From contig NZ_PYAS01000004.1 in assembly GCF_003014695.1 (NCBI RefSeq), positions 547,305 through 611,304 on the forward strand: a stretch of DNA of 64,000 bases, in the 5' to 3' direction. The notes beneath the pieces were generated by a model, which was not told the origin of the DNA, did no database searches, and was given only the letters and a program-made list of their open reading frames with translations. Source of the DNA: Dyadobacter jiangsuensis. Lineage in GTDB: Bacteria > Bacteroidota > Bacteroidia > Cytophagales > Spirosomataceae. Positions 43,343 through 52,502 of the stretch are shown here, in pieces. Positions within the stretch are counted from its first letter, which is position 1, and the number at the start of each line of letters is the position of its first letter. Both the position numbers and the translations under genes were made by a program.

Positions 43343-43996
43343 TTACCGGTGATCTACCCGCTTGGAGAGCATGTCGCCCAGAAACTGGATCACGAAAACC
43401 AATGCAATCAGCAGTAGAAGCACAATGTTCATGATTACCGCGTCGTAGCCGATGTAGCCATATTGGTAGCCGATCTGGCCCAGCCCGCCTGCGCCCACTG
43501 CGCCACCCATGGCCGAGTAGCCCACCAGCGTGATGAGCGTGATCGAGGCGACGTTGATCAGCGAGGGTAATGCTTCGGGAAGCAGCACTTTGTACACGAT
43601 CTGAAATGGTGTTGCCCCCATGGCCCTTGCGGCCTCTATCAGCCCTCCGGGTACTTCTATCAGGCTGTTTTCAACCATCCGGGCAATGAAAGGGGCGGCT
43701 CCGATGCTCAGTGGCACCAGCGCGGCGCCCATGCCGATGGACGTGCCTACAAGCGCCCTCGTGAACGGAATCATCCACACGATGAGGATAATGAAGGGGA
43801 TCGCCCTGAAAATATTGATCACAACCGAGATCGCGCTATTCAAAACCCGGTTTTCCAACACCTGTCCCTGGCGTGTCAGGAAGAGGACAATGCCGGTAGG
43901 GAGACCGAGGATAAAACCGAAAATGCCGGATGTAATGGTCATGAAGATCGTTTCTCCCAGTCCGGCGGCCAGGAGTGATACTACCGGATCAGACAT
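43343..43996 (-). CDS. metI: methionine ABC transporter permease MetI
   Basis: 217 residues from the ATG at 43996 ([20 protein letters not shown]), the normal MetI size. An ORF reading further upstream (to 44239) has a run of non-coding-looking residues and overlaps metN fully, so the shorter form is right. Five helices, with the EAA loop of the permease family: [20 protein letters not shown] and the following [13 protein letters not shown]. Overlaps the metN stop by 8 bp, translational coupling expected. Confidence 0.95.
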   Translation of the reverse strand: MSDPVVSLLAAGLGETIFMTITSGIFGFILGLPTGIVLFLTRQGQVLENRVLNSAISVVINIFRAIPFIILIVWMIPFTRALVGTSIGMGAALVPLSIGAAPFIARMVENSLIEVPGGLIEAARAMGATPFQIVYKVLLPEALPSLINVASITLITLVGYSAMGGAVGAGGLGQIGYQYGYIGYDAVIMNIVLLLLIALVFVIQFLGDMLSKRVDHR

Positions 43997-45020
43997 ACCC
44001 CAATAATTCAACTTTAATGTGATGGTAAATGAAAAAATCGATGGCCTTCTGGTAGTTGCCGGTGCGGCCGGAAAGTGCAACGAGCACCACGCCGAAATTT
44101 TTGTCGCCCACGTGGTCCATTTGCGCGCTGATGATCTTGGTGTCGATCTCGAAAAGCCTTGCTGCCTGGGAGAGCAGGGGCTGGTCGGCGGTATCGCCGG
44201 TAAGACGCAGCCGGAGCAGCGGCGACATGCCGCCCTCATTGATCGCAGTTACCCGTTGCCGGTAATGCTCGGGGATTTCCACGTGCAGCGACGCGCTGAT
44301 GAACGACCGGGCCAGCTCGGTTTTAGGATTGGAAAATACCGTGTTCACAGGCCCTTTTTCCACCAGTTTACCCTGGCTGATCACCGCCACATCATGGCAA
44401 ATGGATTTCACCACATTCATTTCATGCGTAATGAGCAGAATGGTAATGTGGAGCCTGCGGTTAATGTCTTTGAGCAATCGGAGAATCGAAGCGGTAGTAC
44501 CCGGATCGAGCGCGCTTGTGGCCTCGTCGCAAAGCAAAACTTTGGGACTGCTGGCCAGCGTCCGAGCAATGGCTACGCGCTGCTTTTGCCCGCCCGAAAG
44601 ACTTGCAGGATAATCCCCCGCTTTTTCCTCCAAGCCTACCAGCCGCAAAAGCTCCGTTACCCGCTCACGGACCTCGTGTTTTGGTTTACGATCCAGTTCG
44701 AGCGGGAATGCGACATTCTCGAAAACCGTACGGGATGACAGCAGGTTGAAATGCTGGAAGATCATACCTATCTGACGCCTTTCGAGCGCCAGTTCGCGGT
44801 CGGGTAGGGTGGTGAGGTTTTTTCCGTCGATGTACACTTCACCGCTGGTGGGTTTTTCCAGCAGGTTCACGCAGCGGATGAGCGTGCTTTTGCCTGCACC
44901 TGACGTGCCGATCACGCCAAAAATCTTCCCACGCTCCACTTTCAGCGAGACGCCGGCCAGTGCGGTCACTTCCCGGTCCTTTTGTTTGAAAATCTTGGTA
45001 ACGTTCTTTAATTCGATCAT
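43989..45020 (-). CDS. metN: methionine ABC transporter ATP-binding protein MetN
   Basis: 343 residues. Walker [21 protein letters not shown], signature [20 protein letters not shown], Walker [14 protein letters not shown]-loop [20 protein letters not shown]. The C-terminal NIL-type regulatory domain (about 250-343) senses methionine in E. coli and appears present. First gene of metN-metI-metQ. The 32-bp element at 45052-45083 precedes its start by 31 bp. Confidence 0.96.
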   Translation of the reverse strand: MIELKNVTKIFKQKDREVTALAGVSLKVERGKIFGVIGTSGAGKSTLIRCVNLLEKPTSGEVYIDGKNLTTLPDRELALERRQIGMIFQHFNLLSSRTVFENVAFPLELDRKPKHEVRERVTELLRLVGLEEKAGDYPASLSGGQKQRVAIARTLASSPKVLLCDEATSALDPGTTASILRLLKDINRRLHITILLITHEMNVVKSICHDVAVISQGKLVEKGPVNTVFSNPKTELARSFISASLHVEIPEHYRQRVTAINEGGMSPLLRLRLTGDTADQPLLSQAARLFEIDTKIISAQMDHVGDKNFGVVLVALSGRTGNYQKAIDFFIYHHIKVELLGYV

Positions 45021-45051
45021 GAGTCAAGCCGGCCATTCCTTATTCGGTTTG

Positions 45052-45083
45052 CAATTTAATCTATAAAGTCTATGGATTAATAT
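45052..45083. promoter_or_regulatory. shared 32-bp palindromic element, copy B (metNIQ)
   Basis: CAATTTAATCTATAAA (45052-45067) then GATTAATAT at its right end (45075-45083), the same outer blocks as at 41280-41311. It lies 31 bp upstream of metN in the same orientation and 110 bp from the divergent P-loop gene. Candidate operator. Confidence 0.78.
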
Positions 45084-45192
45084 ATTTCTTTTAAAAAATG
45101 CAGCACTGCACGCTTGGCTGCCGTCCGGTGCGGGTGATTTACCTTCGACATAACTTTTTGGATACTTTGCTGCCGATTGTATATTATTGATT

Positions 45193-45750
45193 ATGAAAAT
45201 CCATATCATGGGCGCTTCCTGCGCGGGCTCGACAACGTTGGGAAATGCGCTGTCGGCGACGTTAAAAATGCCGTATTTCGATACCGATGACTTTTTCTGG
45301 GAGCGCTCGGACGTGCCTTATACCGTGCGCAGGGATGCACCTACGCGAAGCAGGATGCTGCAAGAGGCTGTTTCAAGGGTTGACGACTGCATTGTGGGCG
45401 GGTCGCTGATCAGTTGGGGAGACGCATGGCTGTCGGTGTTCGACTTAGTGGTCTTTCTCTATGTCCCGAAGGAGATTCGAATGCAGCGCCTCGTGAAGCG
45501 CGAAATAGAACGGTACGGCGAGATTATTTACACCGACCCGGTACGAAGTCACCTCTTCCGGGAATTTTATGACTGGGCGTCGAAATACGATGATCGGGAT
45601 TTCACCGGTCGCAACGTGGGGATCCACGAGCAATGGCTCGGGAAGGTTTCGTGCCGGGTAGTGGAGATTCGCGGGGATACTACGGTGACTGAGCGGGTAG
45701 CGAAGGTGGCGGCGATGATGGACGAATCGGAGAAGCCACTCAGGCTTTGA
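45193..45750 (+). CDS. P-loop kinase-like protein (adenylate/shikimate kinase type)
   Basis: 185 residues from the ATG at 45193; the longer frame starting at the TTG 45187 adds only MI. Walker A GASCAGSTTLGNALSATL, then FDTDDFFWERSDVPYTVRRD with an acidic pair, a Walker B-like strand FDLVVFLYVPKE, and LVKREIERYGEIIYTDPVRS. Similar proteins are annotated as adenylate-kinase-like or AAA ATPases with unknown phosphate acceptor. The TGA stop overlaps the TTG start of the MutS-like gene (TTGA), so the two are coupled. Confidence 0.85.
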   Translation: MKIHIMGASCAGSTTLGNALSATLKMPYFDTDDFFWERSDVPYTVRRDAPTRSRMLQEAVSRVDDCIVGGSLISWGDAWLSVFDLVVFLYVPKEIRMQRLVKREIERYGEIIYTDPVRSHLFREFYDWASKYDDRDFTGRNVGIHEQWLGKVSCRVVEIRGDTTVTERVAKVAAMMDESEKPLRL

Positions 45751-47345
45751 ACAATTTTATTAATCGAAATCAAACGAAGCGCTTGGAAAAGGACACAGTA
45801 CCCAACCTAAAAACCGGTAATTTCAATTTCAGTCAGATAGAGCGGTATTTTCTCACGGCGCCGGCCAACGATGATTTTCAGATTGTCTCTGACCGTACAT
45901 TCTCGGATCTCGATCTGGAAGATGTTTTCAAATTCATTGATCGTACTTATTCCTGCGTGGGACAGCAGTATTTGTATCATTTGCTGAGAACGATTCCCCG
46001 GGACCGGGCGCGCGTACATGCGCTTGAAACCACCATTGATATTTTTAGGAAAAATGCGGCATTTCGGCAATTGGCGGCCGACGAGCTGAGCAAATTGCAC
46101 AAGAGGGATGCTTACTACATTTCTTCCTTGTTCTATGGTCAGCACATCGCAGAACCGAAGTGGTTGTTGCTGATCAAAATACTATCCGGGGTTAGCCTGG
46201 CTGCAACGGCTCTGTCTTTCTTCTTTCCCAAATTGCTGCTATTGCTGCTATTGCTTTTTCCTGTCAACATGGGCATCCATTATTGGAACAAAAACAATTT
46301 GTACCAATACAGCAGTTCGATTCCGCAGATGCTGACCATGGTTGAACTCGCACACCGGCTTTTATCCATTCCGGAATTTGCCGTTTCCGAGCGCGTCCGA
46401 AAATCGGTTGATTCGTTACGGAGCACAGGTTTGAAAATGTCGATCTTCAAAATGGAGGCCCGGCTGCAAAGTGAGATAGGCCAGATTGTCGATTACCTGC
46501 TCGAATTGGTGAAAGCATTGTTCCTGGTGGAGCCCATTTTGCTTTTCAGTTCGCTCAGGACGCTCAAAGCAAAACGGCAGGACATTAATCAGGTCTTTCA
46601 CTTCGCGGCTGAGGCCGATGCAGCATTGTCTATTCTTGCATTGCGGGCGAGTATCCCGCATCATTGCCGGATGGACACCGATTTGCGAACGGAAGGGATT
46701 AGCGCCAAGGGAATGTATCACCCGCTGATTTGGGACAGTGTTTCAAACGACATTGTCCTGAGAGGCCAGTGCGCGTTGCTGACAGGTTCGAATATGTCCG
46801 GTAAAACGACTTTCGTACGAACAGTAGGCATTAATGCCATCCTGGGGCAGACGATCAATACTTGCTTTGCCAATGAGTTTGCGATGCCTGTAATGAAAGT
46901 TCAGTCGGCGATCCGGATATCGGATGATTTGCTGGATGGCAAAAGCTATTACCTGGAAGAGGTGATTACAATCAAAAACCTGGTTGAAGAAAGTGCCGCC
47001 GGCGAGCGCAGCCTCATTCTGCTCGACGAGCTGTTTAAGGGTACGAATTCGGTTGAGCGTATTGCAATCGGGAAATCCGTGCTCAGCTATCTGGCCAGGC
47101 AGGGCAATCTCGTGTTTGTAGCCACGCACGACCGCGAATTGGCCGACTACCTAAGCGGCGCCTATGCCCTTTTTCATTTCACGGAAATCGTAGAAAACGA
47201 AACGATCCATTTCGACTACAAAATTAAGCCGGGCAAACTGGCAACTACCAATGCAATCCGGATTCTGGACCTGAATAAGTTTCCTGCGGAAATTGTGGAT
47301 GAGGCGATGAAATTGTCGTCGGAGCTGGCGGGCAGGGGACGGTGA
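45747..47345 (+). CDS. membrane-anchored MutS-like ATPase
   Basis: 532 residues from a TTG start (45747-45749); no ATG is available upstream of the conserved part. Has the MutS core (lever and ATPase, domains III and V) but not the N-terminal mismatch-recognition domain: Walker A LLTGSNMSGKTTFVRTVG, then SAIRISDDLLDGKSYYLEEV, LILLDELFKGTNSVERIAIG (Walker B) and VFVATHDRELADYL. Between residues about 139-182 two adjacent hydrophobic helices (WLLLIKILSGVSLAATALSF and FPKLLLLLLLLFPVNMGIHY) suggest membrane anchoring, so it is not a standard MutS2. Its role is unknown. Probably cotranscribed with the P-loop gene. Confidence 0.85.
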   Translation: MNNFINRNQTKRLEKDTVPNLKTGNFNFSQIERYFLTAPANDDFQIVSDRTFSDLDLEDVFKFIDRTYSCVGQQYLYHLLRTIPRDRARVHALETTIDIFRKNAAFRQLAADELSKLHKRDAYYISSLFYGQHIAEPKWLLLIKILSGVSLAATALSFFFPKLLLLLLLLFPVNMGIHYWNKNNLYQYSSSIPQMLTMVELAHRLLSIPEFAVSERVRKSVDSLRSTGLKMSIFKMEARLQSEIGQIVDYLLELVKALFLVEPILLFSSLRTLKAKRQDINQVFHFAAEADAALSILALRASIPHHCRMDTDLRTEGISAKGMYHPLIWDSVSNDIVLRGQCALLTGSNMSGKTTFVRTVGINAILGQTINTCFANEFAMPVMKVQSAIRISDDLLDGKSYYLEEVITIKNLVEESAAGERSLILLDELFKGTNSVERIAIGKSVLSYLARQGNLVFVATHDRELADYLSGAYALFHFTEIVENETIHFDYKIKPGKLATTNAIRILDLNKFPAEIVDEAMKLSSELAGRGR

Positions 47346-47371
47346 GGTTTCGTGAAGGTATTAAAGCAAAA

Positions 47372-47397
47372 AACACTTAGCAAAATTGCTAAGTGTT
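47372..47397. terminator. bidirectional terminator between MutS-like gene and tRNA-Thr
   Basis: AACACTTAGCAA / TTGCTAAGTGTT, a 12-bp arm pair with AA loop, A-run before and T-run after, so it works on both strands. Lies 26 bp after the stop at 47345 and 10 bp from the tRNA 3' end. Confidence 0.85.
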
Positions 47398-47406
47398 TTT
47401 GTTAAG

Positions 47407-47479
<73 letters not shown>

Positions 47480-47591
47480 CTTTTTTCTTTGTGATACCGT
47501 TTGTTATTCCGTTATCATGGTGCAAAAGTAGTCGAGCGGGATATACAATGCAACCTTTTCAAAGTAAATTTTTCAACTTTTTTTTCAGGTT

Positions 47592-49496
47592 TTAGATAGC
47601 CTCCTGAATAATAGTGAGTTGGTGTTTCAACTCATTCAGCTGGCTTACCGCATTGCTGATCTTTCTTTCGAATTCTGCTTTCAAACGATCCGAAGTTTTC
47701 GATTTCGCGAAGAATTCGATGTTATTCTGCCAAAGTGCAATGTCGTTTTCAAGCTGCGTGATCTTGCGGCGGATGTCGTTTTCCTTACGGTAAAGGTTGC
47801 GGCTGCTTTCACCGTCGCGCACCAGTTCCACTTCGCTTTCGAGTACGGCTTGTTCCTTCTCTTTGGTCGAGAGCTGGCCGATGGCGCTTACGTAGGTGTT
47901 AATGGCTGCGATATAGCGTTTCTGAATGGCCTGCATGTCCTTCTTGGGTACAAACCCTATTGACGACCATTCCGACTTGAATGCGCTCAGTAAATTGAGC
48001 GAAGATTCGTCCTTGTCCTTCGCTGCCGCCTCGATGCGCTCGATCAGGTCGGTTTTCAGTTTCAGGTTGTTTTCGAATTCTTCTTCCACTTCGCGGTTTT
48101 TGGCGCGCTTCTGGTCGAAATACGCGTCGCACGCCTTTTTGAAGCGATCGTAAATCGTGTCCTTGAATTTCTCCGGAACCTGGCCGATGCCCTTCCACTT
48201 CTTTTGCAGCTCGATTACCTTCTGCGTGGTGGATGGATTGTCTTCGCCGGTTGATAATACGGCTTCCGCTTCTTCGCAGAGCTGGTTTTTCAGGTCCAGG
48301 TTTTGCTCGCGCTTGGCTTCCAGTTGGCGGAAGAATTCGCCTTTGTTGTTGAAAAACGTTTTCAGCGCAGCCCAGAACTTTTTGCTAAGCTCTTTGCCTT
48401 CCTCGCGCGGCATAATGCCTTTCAGGGCTACCCATTGGTCCTGGAAAGCCATAATGTCCTTCGTTTTGGCATTCCATTCCTTAATGCTGCCCGAATTGTA
48501 GCTGGTGAACGGAACAATCGCTTCGTAGATTTTCAGCTTTTGTTCGTAGTTCTCCTGCATGGATTTCTTCTGCTCGGCGAACTGGCCGCGTTGTGCATCA
48601 TAAAGCACGTCGAGTGCCTCTTTGAAGCGCTGCCACAGTTTTTCCTGGTCTTCTTTCGGAGCAGGGCCGAGGTGTTTGTATTCCTCGAAAATATGGTTGG
48701 CGTCATTGAGAATTTCACGCGTCATCGGGCGACTTTCCAGCGATTTACCCAGTTCCTCGACTTTCTCGCACAACTCTGCTTTCAGTTCCGCATTACGGCG
48801 GCGGTCGAGTTCTTTGAGTTCGAAATAGATATTCCGGTTGCTGAAATAGCGGTCGATCAACGCATTGTACGTTGCCCAAAGCGTACCGTTATGCGGTGAC
48901 GCAACGTTACCTGCGGCTTTCCATTCTTCCTGGATCTTCTTGAATTCCTCCCAGCTCGATTTCAACCCGGTTGCATCCGTTTCGCGCGTACCTTCCTCGT
49001 CCACGAGCGCACGCAGGCGACCGAGCAGCGCGGTTTTTACGTTGAAATTCTTCTCTTTTTCCTTCTCCTGGCTTTGGTAGAAGGCATTTTTAAGACCACG
49101 GATTTCACGGCTCAGCGAGTCGATTTTCTGCGTATCGCCGTCGTATTTATATTCAAATCCATCTTCGCCGCCTGTTTCTTCGACAAACGTTTTCAGCGCA
49201 GCTTCACGGTCTTTGTGTTTGATCTGATCGAGCACCGTACGTACCCCCCTGGCGACAGCTTCTGCCTTTTTCAGCTGAGCGGCAGTAGCGGCTTCGGCAC
49301 GAATGCCTGCCAGTTCGTTTTCCAATAAGTTAACCAGTTGTTCCTTAGATAATTGGCTGTAATCCACATCAGGCGTCTCTTCCTCGTGCTCCTCCGTCAA
49401 CTCATTGTTAAGATCAATTTCAAGGGTATCAATCGTTTTGGGTGCCAGGTCGTCCTGCTCTTCGCTTTTGACCCCTTCTTGTTGTTCTTGTGCCAT
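47592..49496 (-). CDS. DUF349 domain protein
   Basis: 634 residues, strongly charged, no signal peptide. An acidic N-terminus (about 1-50, LAPKTIDTLEIDLNNELTEE) is followed by repeated helical DUF349 units of about 70-75 residues with W/F-K motifs (SSWEEFKKIQEEWKAAGNVA, QKVIELQKKWKGIGQVPEKF, LLSAFKSEWSSIGFVPKKDM) and a coiled-coil end (EKQAVLESEVELVRD, then ENDIRRKITQLENDIALWQN). Intracellular, conserved in Bacteroidota, function unknown to me. Confidence 0.9.
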   Translation of the reverse strand: MAQEQQEGVKSEEQDDLAPKTIDTLEIDLNNELTEEHEEETPDVDYSQLSKEQLVNLLENELAGIRAEAATAAQLKKAEAVARGVRTVLDQIKHKDREAALKTFVEETGGEDGFEYKYDGDTQKIDSLSREIRGLKNAFYQSQEKEKEKNFNVKTALLGRLRALVDEEGTRETDATGLKSSWEEFKKIQEEWKAAGNVASPHNGTLWATYNALIDRYFSNRNIYFELKELDRRRNAELKAELCEKVEELGKSLESRPMTREILNDANHIFEEYKHLGPAPKEDQEKLWQRFKEALDVLYDAQRGQFAEQKKSMQENYEQKLKIYEAIVPFTSYNSGSIKEWNAKTKDIMAFQDQWVALKGIMPREEGKELSKKFWAALKTFFNNKGEFFRQLEAKREQNLDLKNQLCEEAEAVLSTGEDNPSTTQKVIELQKKWKGIGQVPEKFKDTIYDRFKKACDAYFDQKRAKNREVEEEFENNLKLKTDLIERIEAAAKDKDESSLNLLSAFKSEWSSIGFVPKKDMQAIQKRYIAAINTYVSAIGQLSTKEKEQAVLESEVELVRDGESSRNLYRKENDIRRKITQLENDIALWQNNIEFFAKSKTSDRLKAEFERKISNAVSQLNELKHQLTIIQEAI

Positions 49497-49603
49497 CGTG
49501 ATGCTTGTTTCGTACGTACGGTCTCTTATAGATTACAAATCTAATAATCTTTCCTCTGAAATGGCTACTTTTGGCATCCCAACATTGAACATATTAGTAT
49601 CCA

Positions 49604-50242
49604 ATGGATCATAACATTGCAAATATCCGTTACGATTATCAGCTCAAAGGGCTATTGGAAGCCGACCTCGATCCTGATCCGCTGAAACAGTTCAGGTTAT
49701 GGTTTAACGACGTGCGTGAGGCCGACATCAGTGAAGCGAATGCAATGCTGCTCAGCACGGTTTACGAAGGCCGCCCAACTGGCCGGATTGTGCTCCTGAA
49801 AGACCTCGACAGCCGAGGCTTTTCATTCTTCACGAATTATGACAGTAAAAAAGGCCGCGAGATGGAAGCAAACCCGCAGGTAGCGCTCACGTTTTTCTGG
49901 AAAGAGCTTGAAAGACAGGTTCGTATCGAAGGAAGGATCGAGAAAACTTCCGAAGAGGAGTCGAGTGAATACTTTGCCGTGCGGCCCCGTGGCAGCCAGA
50001 TCGGCGCCTGGGCATCGCACCAGAGTGATGTGATCCCGAACCGCGAATTCCTGGAAGAAAAGACGGAGGAGTTGAAGGTTCGTTTTGAAGGCCAGCCGGT
50101 GCCCCGTCCGCCGCACTGGGGCGGTTACCGGGTGGTGCCTGATTACATCGAATTCTGGCAGGGGAGACCCAGTCGTCTGCACGACCGGTTGGCGTATACG
50201 AAGATCGATGGCGGGTGGAAAATTGAGCGACTTTCGCCTTGA
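49604..50242 (+). CDS. pdxH: pyridoxamine 5'-phosphate oxidase
   Basis: 212 residues, standard length. [40 protein letters not shown] (FMN binding), [40 protein letters not shown] and [20 protein letters not shown] with the substrate-binding C-terminus [20 protein letters not shown] match PdxH. Oxidises PNP or PMP to PLP with FMN and O2. It provides PLP that the SelA-like enzyme elsewhere in the window needs, but the two are not linked here. Followed by a long inverted repeat. Confidence 0.96.
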   Translation: MDHNIANIRYDYQLKGLLEADLDPDPLKQFRLWFNDVREADISEANAMLLSTVYEGRPTGRIVLLKDLDSRGFSFFTNYDSKKGREMEANPQVALTFFWKELERQVRIEGRIEKTSEEESSEYFAVRPRGSQIGAWASHQSDVIPNREFLEEKTEELKVRFEGQPVPRPPHWGGYRVVPDYIEFWQGRPSRLHDRLAYTKIDGGWKIERLSP

Positions 50243-50244
50243 TC

Positions 50245-50415
50245 AATTTTGACCGGGTCGCCGGAGCAATGATTGAATGACTGAATGATTGAATGAGTTT
50301 ATATAGAATGCAAAAGGCCCTTCGGATTTTCCGATGGGCCTTTACTTTGAATGATCGAGAGACATATTTAGTCATTCAATCATTCGGTCATCGCTCCGGC
50401 GACCCGGTCAAAATT
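50245..50415. repeat. 23-bp inverted repeat spanning the pdxH-gltA intergenic region
   Basis: Perfect arms: AATTTTGACCGGGTCGCCGG plus AGC at 50245-50267 and the inverse complement at 50393-50415. Inside each arm, GATTGAATGA-type 9-bp short repeats follow (50269-50296 and 50369-50390). It starts 3 bp after the pdxH stop and ends 1 bp before the gltA stop, filling the whole 174-bp convergent gap, with a terminator hairpin at its centre. Confidence 0.9.
50313..50343. terminator. bidirectional terminator between pdxH and gltA
   Basis: AAAGGCCC / GGGCCTTT arms around TTCGGATTTTCCGAT with an inner CGGA/TCCG pair. Serves both convergent genes. Confidence 0.8.
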
Positions 50416-50416
50416 A

Positions 50417-51703
50417 TTATTTCCTCTCGCTCATCGGAACGAAATCCCGCTTAGGCGCTCCGGTGTAGATCTGACGCGGACGGCCGATTGGCTCTTTGTT
50501 CACACGCATTTCTTTCCATTGTGCGATCCATCCTGGCAGACGGCCGATCGCGAACATTACCGTAAACATATTGGTTGGAATACCCAATGCGCGGTAAATG
50601 ATACCTGAGTAGAAATCCACGTTCGGGTAAAGCTTGCGTTGTACGAAGTAATCGTCTTCCAAAGCCGCTTTTTCGAGTTTCTGAGCGATCTCGAGAACCG
50701 GATCATTGATGCCGAGTTTGTTGAGCACGTCGTCCGCAGCCTTTTTGATAATGCGGGCACGCGGGTCGAAGTTTTTGTAAACGCGGTGGCCGAAACCGAA
50801 CAAACGGAAACCGCTGCTCTTGTCTTTGGCCATATTGATGTATTTCTGCGTATCACCGCCGTCGGCTTTGATCGCTTCCAGCATTTCGATCACTTCCTGG
50901 TTGGCACCGCCGTGGAGTGGGCCCCACAATGCGCTGATACCCGAAGAAATGGAAGAGAAAATGTTGGCATGTGACGATCCTACCAGTCTCACGGTCGAAG
51001 TAGAGCAGTTTTGCTCGTGGTCGGCGTGAAGGATCAGCAGTTTATTCAATGCCGCCGAAACAACCGGATCCACATTGTATTTCGCTACGGGTAGCGAGAA
51101 CATCATGTTCAGGAAGTTCGAGCAGTAATCGAGTTCGTTTTGTGGGTAATTTACCGGGTGGCCCTGCGATTTTTTGTACGACCAGGTTGCGATCGTAGGC
51201 AATTTCGCGAGCAGGCGGATGATATGCAATTGCGTTTCCGCTTCCGAATTTTGAGCGTTGGCGTCCGGGTAGAAAGCGCTCATCGCACTTACCAGCGATG
51301 ATAGCACGCCCATCGGGTGCGCATTCACCGGGAAGCCTTCGAAAATCTTGCGCATATCCTCATTCACGAGTGTATGCGTACGGATTTCATGTTCAAATTC
51401 AGCGAATTGTTTTTCAGTAGGAAGCTCTCCGTAAATGAGCAGGTATGCTACCTCGAGGAAAGAAGATTTTTCGGCCAGGTCCTCGATCGAGTAACCTCTG
51501 TAATTCAGAACGCCTTCTTCTCCGTCGAGAAATGTAATGGCGCTTTTGGTCGCACCGGTATTCTTGTAACCTGGATCAATCGTAATATACCCTGTCTGGT
51601 CGCGTAATTTGGAAATATCTATCGCCTTTTCCTGCTCACTTCCTTCAATTATCGGGAACTCGTACTTTTTACCATCAAGGGTCAATTCAGCTATTTGGGA
51701 CAT
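50417..51703 (-). CDS. gltA: citrate synthase
   Basis: 428 residues from the ATG at 51703 (MSQIAELTLDGKKYEFPIIE); a 15-residue longer form (51748) starts inside the promoter region. Type II (NADH-sensitive length) citrate synthase: catalytic His in LILHADHEQNCSTSTVRLVG, second His in WGPLHGGANQEVIEMLE, Asp in NVDFYSGIIYRALGIP, plus FGFGHRVYKNFDPRARII. Condenses acetyl-CoA and oxaloacetate in the TCA cycle. Monocistronic by layout. Confidence 0.97.
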   Translation of the reverse strand: MSQIAELTLDGKKYEFPIIEGSEQEKAIDISKLRDQTGYITIDPGYKNTGATKSAITFLDGEEGVLNYRGYSIEDLAEKSSFLEVAYLLIYGELPTEKQFAEFEHEIRTHTLVNEDMRKIFEGFPVNAHPMGVLSSLVSAMSAFYPDANAQNSEAETQLHIIRLLAKLPTIATWSYKKSQGHPVNYPQNELDYCSNFLNMMFSLPVAKYNVDPVVSAALNKLLILHADHEQNCSTSTVRLVGSSHANIFSSISSGISALWGPLHGGANQEVIEMLEAIKADGGDTQKYINMAKDKSSGFRLFGFGHRVYKNFDPRARIIKKAADDVLNKLGINDPVLEIAQKLEKAALEDDYFVQRKLYPNVDFYSGIIYRALGIPTNMFTVMFAIGRLPGWIAQWKEMRVNKEPIGRPRQIYTGAPKRDFVPMSERK

Positions 51704-52014
51704 AGAAATAAGAATAAAATTAAAAGGGTTAATGAACAGGCAGGCCAATCGGTCAATTCAAGCCAAAGTTTTTCGTTAACAGCGATTTACTTACCCAACA
51801 AGTTAATTTTGTGTTAAATGGCTTCGGGTTTAACCATTTCCCGGTCCGACACAAGCCGCAATATCCTAAAAAACCGCGTACTTTCTATTATTATCCGTGG
51901 TTTATTTGTGAAAATTCAAGACGGAAACAATAATATTTCACAATTTGAAGGATTTATGAGAATATTCTACTGTCTTGTGCCATTTGGACAACAATTTATG
52001 GTCTTATAGCCCCA
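51704..52014. other. intergenic region upstream of gltA (no gene)
   Basis: 311 bp, AT-rich, between gltA and a membrane-protein gene ending at 52015. Holds the gltA promoter by position but no clear TTTG/TAnnTTTG pair. A 63-codon plus-strand frame (51818-52009) shows no coding character or family. Confidence 0.6.
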
Positions 52015-52470
52015 CTACACCACCCCTGAGCCACTTTTTCCCTCTGTTAAGGCATCGTTAACCGGTTCTTTGACCAGTATTCGTTTGATGAGATACCTCA
52101 GGTTCAACCCTGCCAGGATGACCGGCAACAAATGCGCCCCGTAAATGAACGACTTACCTGTGATCCGGTAGGAAAATGACGAAAAAGTGACAAATACGTA
52201 CATGAACCAGAACAACGCAACGCCCGTCAGGACGAGATAGCTGAAAATAGCCGTCTTCTTTTGCGTGAACCGGTAAACCAGCTCACAAACCGCCAGCGAT
52301 ACACCGACGACGATCATGACCGTGAGCAGCGCTCTTGGGAAATTGCGGATATAATGATGCTTGTACACCAATACGCCTATTTTTCCGATCAGATTCGGAT
52401 GCGCGAGGAGGTATGCATCCGTTACACTCAGTACCAGCAGCAATAACAAGCTGCTCCATTTGCGATTCAT
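52015..52470 (-). CDS. small multi-pass membrane protein of unknown function
   Basis: 151 residues with four helices: WSSLLLLLVLSVTDAYLLAH, ALLTVMIVVGVSLAVCELVY, AIFSYLVLTGVALFWFMYVF, SFIYGAHLLPVILAGLNLRY. No known family. 32 bp downstream of miaA on the same strand, possibly its operon. Confidence 0.72.
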   Translation of the reverse strand: MNRKWSSLLLLLVLSVTDAYLLAHPNLIGKIGVLVYKHHYIRNFPRALLTVMIVVGVSLAVCELVYRFTQKKTAIFSYLVLTGVALFWFMYVFVTFSSFSYRITGKSFIYGAHLLPVILAGLNLRYLIKRILVKEPVNDALTEGKSGSGVV

Positions 52471-52502
52471 TACTTAACGACGTTTTTTTGGTTGGTTTAC
52501 AC

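Noticed and set aside
43997..44239. Extended N-terminus for MetI (80 extra residues)
   Set aside because: The added residues lie entirely inside metN in another frame, are rich in Arg/Pro/Cys, and the ATG at 43996 gives the normal 217-residue MetI.
45021..45192. SAM riboswitch upstream of metN
   Set aside because: The leader between the element and metN is only about 31 bp, too short for a SAM aptamer, and no matching stems were seen.
50245..50415. Insertion sequence
   Set aside because: Only 171 bp, no transposase frame and no target duplication; better described as an inverted-repeat element.
51818..52009. 63-codon plus-strand frame in the gltA upstream region
   Set aside because: Low-complexity AT-rich translation with no conserved pattern.
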